DNA of 64,000 bases from Toxoplasma gondii ME49 (lineage: Eukaryota; Apicomplexa; Conoidasida; Eucoccidiorida; Sarcocystidae), in assembly GCF_000006565.2 (NCBI RefSeq), contig NC_031480.1, positions 6,255,170 through 6,319,169 of the forward strand, in the 5' to 3' direction. Within the stretch, counting starts at the first letter, position 1. Each line of letters opens with the position of its first letter. The notes beneath the pieces were generated by a model, which saw only the letters and a program-made list of their open reading frames with translations, searched no databases and was not told the origin of the DNA. Below are positions 58,830 to 64,000 of the stretch, in pieces. The position numbers and the translations under genes were made by a program.

Positions 58830-60656
58830 TTGTGTGTGGGAAGGGTGCACTGGCGCCTGTTGTGAAATGTGGGCAGGCACCCCTCGGTACATGAAAATAA
58901 TTTAAATGACTGTTCGTTGGCAGTTGCCATCGAATTGGTGAATTTTGAAAATCTGATATACAACCCGTGACTGATGATGTGACTTGAGTTTTGTTCTATG
59001 TCACCTTTGCGAAGGCGCAGACATCCCTAGACACATGCGTCTACAGAGGACTAGGATTTGTGATGACGTTTTTATAAAGGTGAGTTGGTAAGCTGAATGG
59101 AACTTCTTCAATCCCCGCTTCAAGAGCGCACAAAAAATATCGCTGTCTCGATACAACTTCGTATCGATACAAGAGTACCCTGCTGAGTAAAACACATCGA
59201 AACGCCCTTGGCAGCAGGAACCCTGAGTTGACGCTCGTTTCATAGCAGGGCTTACCACAGGACCCAGATTTGCCGATACCAATGGGGTTCGACATCGCGG
59301 CAAGCACGGAGCTTGTACCAGTGTGGTTGGTCTTTCCACGCTAAAAGCGCAAGGCGTGTTCAAGGCAAATCTTGAACGCGGCGAAAAACGCCCGGAGAAT
59401 GGCCTTCCACCTGTTACAGTAACTGGATATCCGCTTTTCGCGAAAGAAAACGCCTGCTCAGATCCTAGTTCGATTAGGACTATAGTCCTAGAAGTCAGCA
59501 TCTCTTAGGCAGGAAGATTTATCAGCTGTTTGTGGAGACGACAGCGAAAATTTTCCTAGGGGCGTGGATCTTCGACTGTGCGATTCGCAGTCTGCCAGCA
59601 AGTTCGTGCACGAAGTCCCCCTCGTGAAGTGCCACCCCAAAAGTGAATGTCAGCATCAAGGGTCCGTGAGGCATTCACCTCCTGACACGTTCGTTCGCCC
59701 AATTTTATTAATATTTCTTCTTGATCGAATGGTATCGTGAGATATTTTTTAGTGTCCTTTCCTCCATCGGCTCTTTCAGAAAGTGTGCCTGAGAGTGAGC
59801 ACCAGAATAGCACGTGGAGCAACACCGACCTTGCAGACAGCGTTACAAAATCTCGAGAAGAAAGCGCATTCACAACGCCTTGCTGTTGCCGTATGCTGCT
59901 ATCGACAGAACTCTTTGCTTTCCTGAATCCTGTGAAATTAGTGTCTCGACTTCTATAGATCCGTGCACGGTCTATCGCCCATAGGCTTCAGAAGTACCAT
60001 ATGAAAAGGTAATGACAAATCGGCTCAGCACAGTCTCTATAAAAATCGATTGACACAATTTGTGACCACTGAAAAAAGCAATGTGCGACAACTGTGGCCC
60101 GTGCAACACTCTGTAAAGCTCCAAAAGACCGGAAAAAGACGCAGGGAAGCTCCTTAGCGTCGCCGAGACCACGAGGAAGAAATGCAGTCCGCGCCTCTAC
60201 GGAACGCCGAGTCCTGAAACAAAGAAAACAAAAACACACACCGCGCAGCAACGCATGCAGAGAACAAAAAAACATTGGCTCGTTTCTTTTAGAGGTTCCA
60301 CACGGTCGCTCAGGGCCTGTGGTGATGTACGCTTCTGGACGCGGACGAGAAGTGTGCAACTAGAGAAGCGTTTACGATTCGATCGTGTGATGTCGACACA
60401 GCAGAACGAGTCTAACAAGAGACCTGTCGAACCTGAGAAAGAAAAACAAGCGAACTAAACGGACTAAAGCTTGCTACCACCAAACACTAAGGAAAGATTC
60501 ACACAGAACATCGAGAGAAATGCGCGATTTGTGCTCGTACTTGCGAGTACAACAGCGGAAGTAAACCCCCACGAGCCCTGACACCCCCGGAGTTGCCTCA
60601 GCCTTCTTTCTCTTGATCTCGCCTGCCGTTCCTCCTTCCTTGTCCCCTTCTTTTCT
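58830..60656. other. convergent 3' region, no supported gene
   Basis: Lies between the family A array and the 3' end of the minus-strand RG-rich gene. ORFs up to 166 codons occur but lack domains and begin at arbitrary codons. No repeat or RNA gene was recognised. Confidence 0.45.
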
Positions 60657-63600
60657 TCATTTTCCTTTCCTCCTATAATGTGCAATCTTTCCTCCATTTG
60701 CCGGCACTTCGTTCTTCCTTACCGCGGCTCTGCCGAGAGATGAAAGAATGACATCGTCTTCCTCTTCATCATCCATCATGCTTTCTTCCTCCTTTCGTCG
60801 GCACTCTTCCTCAGACACAACGCTGCTTCGCCTCTTGCGTGTGAATTCTTGAGTCCCCACAGAGTAGCCTCCAGCCATCGCAGTTCGATTTCCGTCACCG
60901 CGTTTCATTTCTCGTCCTTCTCTTTCCGGAAACACGCTTGTCAGCTCTCTACACGCACCCACTCCATGAGACAGAGCAGTTTCTGCTCCAGGACGAGAGG
61001 AAACAACCCGGGGATTCGGAGTCTCTTCCTCGTTTCCCCCCCCCTCAGAAGCCGTTGCATGCACGCGGGAGAGCGAGGTGCCACCCCCGGAGTTTGCATG
61101 CGGGCCACGGGGTTGAGCAGAAGCTGGAGAAGAAACCTAAATAAGAAGAAAAATGGACAAAGCCCGTACATACAGATCTTCAAGATCTGAACAAGCAGTC
61201 CGACTTGGAGAATACACTCCGTCGGTTTTGTCTCCCCGTGAGGCTTTTCACACGACTCTAGGGAATCGACGGAGCTTCATGTTGCCGACATCACCTCCGA
61301 GGCGTCACCACGGAAGTCTTGATAAAAAACAAGACATACGACTTTTCTTGCGACGCTGACGCATCCAGACGCTTTCAGGGTTGATTCATGATGCACAGTT
61401 TCGTCCCAGTAAAACCTCTGCTTCGTTTGCTGCATGCCCCTGTCTCCTCACGCTTTGAGAGCTTGAGGGCGACGAGTACGCACGCCCTGCTTCACGATCG
61501 TCCTCCGTACGGAGGACATGGTCGCTTCTTTATTCCAATCTGTATATATCGGCGTTGTGAACAGGAAGGTCAGAGCTGGATCATCCTTTGCAACTGCCAC
61601 CCTACAAGGCGGCAGACAGTGTCTCAGCACAATGACCCACGATCCAGAAGCAGAATGATCTTTGAGGAGAATCAAAGTGGCCAGCGGTACATCTCGAGCA
61701 CCTTTACATCCCTTAAGTCCCCAGCGGCGTCAACTGGGGGAAACTCTGAAGTCGTGGGTTCCCCAAAATGGATGTGAGGCCCTCTACACGCAGTGGAGAC
61801 TACTGTCTGAGTGCAGAGAAAACAGCACCGGAACTCTCGCACTCCCAAAGAAGACACCTACGACTTGGGAATGTCGGAAAAACGCCCGGAGATCTGCTTG
61901 TTGTCGTTTCGGCTCTGAAGACAGGCCACCAAAGGCTCCTTTCCTCTTCACAGACAGCTGACTCATCGGCTTCTCACGGTCGCTGCTACCGCGCAGGCTT
62001 GACCTCGAACTCCTTGCGAGACTCTGGCAAAGACAAACAAGCGAAAAACATTGCAGAAAAGATAGACATGCATGGGAAAAAACGTGCACTGGAGAGCAGC
62101 GTGTGGAGAGGCGGACCCGGTTACACTACCCTTTGCGTGAAAGGAAGGTCCAGATTTCCGATCCTCAGGACTCTGTTTTCCCTCGGCTTTGTCCTTCGAG
62201 CGTCCATTAAGGCAGACGTCCTGGACGCTCGGTCGCTGTTGACGAGACGAAACATACAGGCACTTATGTTATCTCCACTCTTCCTCTACCTGGTTTCCGT
62301 CTGCCTCTCCGTTTCTGTCTTCTTGTTCTTCGCGAAAGCCCGAGCCTGAAACTCGTCCCTTTCTCCTCACTCCAGGGGCGCCTCTGTCGTCTTCGCTGTC
62401 ACCTCGACTTTGTGCCTTTCCAGCGCGCACTCGTCTTGGATTTTCGGCGTTGTGGCCTCGGCCGCGGCCTCGCCGCCCGCGCTGAGGGCATGAAGCTTCT
62501 ACAGAAGTCTCCTCCCTGGGATGACTCGCTGCGAGAGACAAGCCTTTCCCGCCGCGCGTCTGCTCCCCACGAGTTGAGAGGCCTCTTCTCGTCCACTGCG
62601 ATCCACTTCCTCTTCCGCCGCGAGAGGCAATCCCAGCCTCGTCTGAGAAGTCAGAATCCGTCTCTCTCGCCTGCCACTCGTGGTCGTCAGAGAAACCGGT
62701 CTCGCCTAAGAAAAGAGCGAAAAACAAAACCAAAGAGAGACACCACGCTTACTTAATGAAACACCGAAGTGGAAACAAAGGAGATAAACGAAACAGATGA
62801 GAGAGAGACGAAACAGAGGAGAGAGGAGTGGAGAAGGATGCAGAGGGCCTGCGGGCAGGAAACCGACCCAGTATGGTGAAGGACGACCGACGGAAAGAGA
62901 CCTTGGAAATGCATAACCAGGCCTCTGTGTGTATTTACCTACACTTCCCTCTACTTCGACCGATCTCTATCTTTCCAAGTACATCTCTACCTGTGTACAG
63001 TTATCTCTGGAGATACACATTCAGTGTCCATTCCCGCCTAGAGAGGAACGTACCGTCATGGCGCCTTGCGTTTCGTTCAGGGAGATGTCTGGTGTCGAGA
63101 GTGTCTGCAGCAAAGTCGTCTTCCTCTTCTCGTGCAGCTTCTCCCGCCTGACGGGTGCTCTGAGGAAAAACGCAGTTCAGTTCTAGGCAGCTCGTTCACA
63201 GGAGCCGAGACACGCGAGAACTGTCAGGTACGCAGAAGAGACGGGGCGCGAGAGAACGGTGGAAGGAGAGGAGACACGAGCGCAGAAAGCGACTTGTGTT
63301 GACCGAACCGGTTTCCTCCTTGAAAATTCAGCAGAAACCATCTATCAACGAAGGCTGTCTTGTTCTCTTCTCCTTCAAACGCAAGCAAGAACAGACACTT
63401 CTTTCTCGCAGGATACTTCCTCCTGTCTCGTCAGAGCCGGGGAGCACGTACGCGTTGGCGAGGCTCTTGATTCTGCGCACTGCTCTCCCTCTCAAGAAGT
63501 TCTTCGTCGTCCGGAAAACCATGGAGAATCCGCTTCTCCCGGATGCTTCGAGTCCGTTCCTGAAATGTCAGCAATGAAAAACAGTTCCACTTCGTGGAGA

Positions 63601-64000
63601 CGAATCCCCACAAAGGAGACACCATATCGAGCAGTTGCCGCCGCCCCGCTACAGCCCGTCGTGGGTCCGCGGATCCTGCGCCTCAGCGTTTTTACGAAAC
63701 CGCGCACCCGGGGTTCGGCATATATTCGGAGACTTTTCGAAGCAGATCGCCGTGACTCTTGTGGGGGATACTCGTTACTTTTTCTGAAGTCTGTGGCACG
63801 AAGGCCGCCGAGGCAAGAGGGCGAAACACTTGGGTGTGTGAGTCCAGGGAAAACTCGGTGAGACACGAGAACGGCGAGAAGTAGCAAATTTCGTACCACA
63901 ATGAGTGCATGCACATCTGCAGGTTCCACGTCTTTTGAGGCGTCTGGCGCAACGTCTCGCAGTTTCATCTTCGCTTCTCGCCTCGCGGCCTGCACGTTGC
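60657..64000 (-). CDS. RG-rich, acidic-tailed protein, runs to or past the right edge
   Basis: Minus-strand exons: 64000-63897 (open at the edge; an ATG at 63968 is a possible start), 63559-63452, 63159-63054, 62705-62290, 61136-60657. All junctions have usable consensus and keep frame. The product, about 400 visible residues, contains a charged helix-prone part (EKRILHGFPDDEELLERESS, REEEDDFAADTLD), then a Gly/Arg-rich region (RGGRGSGSQWTRRG, QRGRRGRGRGHN) of RGG-box type, then a Glu/Asp tail with DEEEDDVILSSLGRAA. A 50-nt intron may remove the last codons (CGCG|GTAAGG to TTATAG|GAG), giving a Lys/Arg-rich C-terminus instead. RGG boxes suggest RNA binding or a nucleolar location (inference). 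No family recognised. Confidence 0.6.

Noticed and set aside
1..64000. tRNA, rRNA, snRNA genes and CRISPR arrays
   Set aside because: No tRNA-like or rRNA blocks and no regularly spaced direct repeats were seen. A covariance-model scan would be needed to exclude small RNA genes.

Overview
The window looks like nuclear DNA of a tissue-cyst coccidian, most likely Toxoplasma gondii or a very close relative. The reasons are balanced base composition, intron-rich genes with GTAAG/GTACG donors, long disordered insertions inside conserved enzymes, and a tandem array that I recognise as the Toxoplasma 'family A' secreted proteins. Identification is from memory of families; no search was run. Exon models were built by hand from splice consensus and reading-frame phase. 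Single-base coordinate slips are possible.

Layout. The left edge may hold the first exon of a minus-strand gene (15-78). A single-exon minus gene (2947-4134) encodes a secreted tyrosine-rich protein. An uninterrupted minus ORF (5807-7423) encodes a membrane protein ending in a CxxC / HQPP / CxxC block. A plus-strand eight-exon gene (8615-10878) encodes a Vti1-type Qb-SNARE. A minus multi-exon gene (11844-13633, 5' end open) encodes a polytopic membrane protein. A minus gene (15226-23070) assembles into a thirteen-exon, about 1,601-residue Ser-rich/coiled-coil protein. A plus four-exon gene (25900-28456) encodes a secreted CAP/SCP-domain protein.

The largest gene is a minus-strand 1,3-beta-glucan synthase of the FKS1/callose synthase family (29021-48381, about 30 exons). 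It carries a disordered insertion of about 650 residues inside the catalytic domain and a 2.1 kb intron filled with AT-rich, possibly mitochondrion-derived DNA.

The right part holds four head-to-tail plus-strand family A copies (50356-58829): three intact and one broken. They show mosaic tracts typical of gene conversion and an RRLS motif placed exactly 47 residues from the C-terminus in all four. The right edge holds most of a minus-strand RG-rich gene (60657-64000).

How they may work together: the glucan synthase and the tyrosine-rich secreted protein would both suit an oocyst wall, which in coccidia contains beta-1,3-glucan and tyrosine-rich proteins. The CAP protein and family A proteins are secretory cargo. 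The SNARE belongs to the endomembrane system that carries such cargo. These links are inference.
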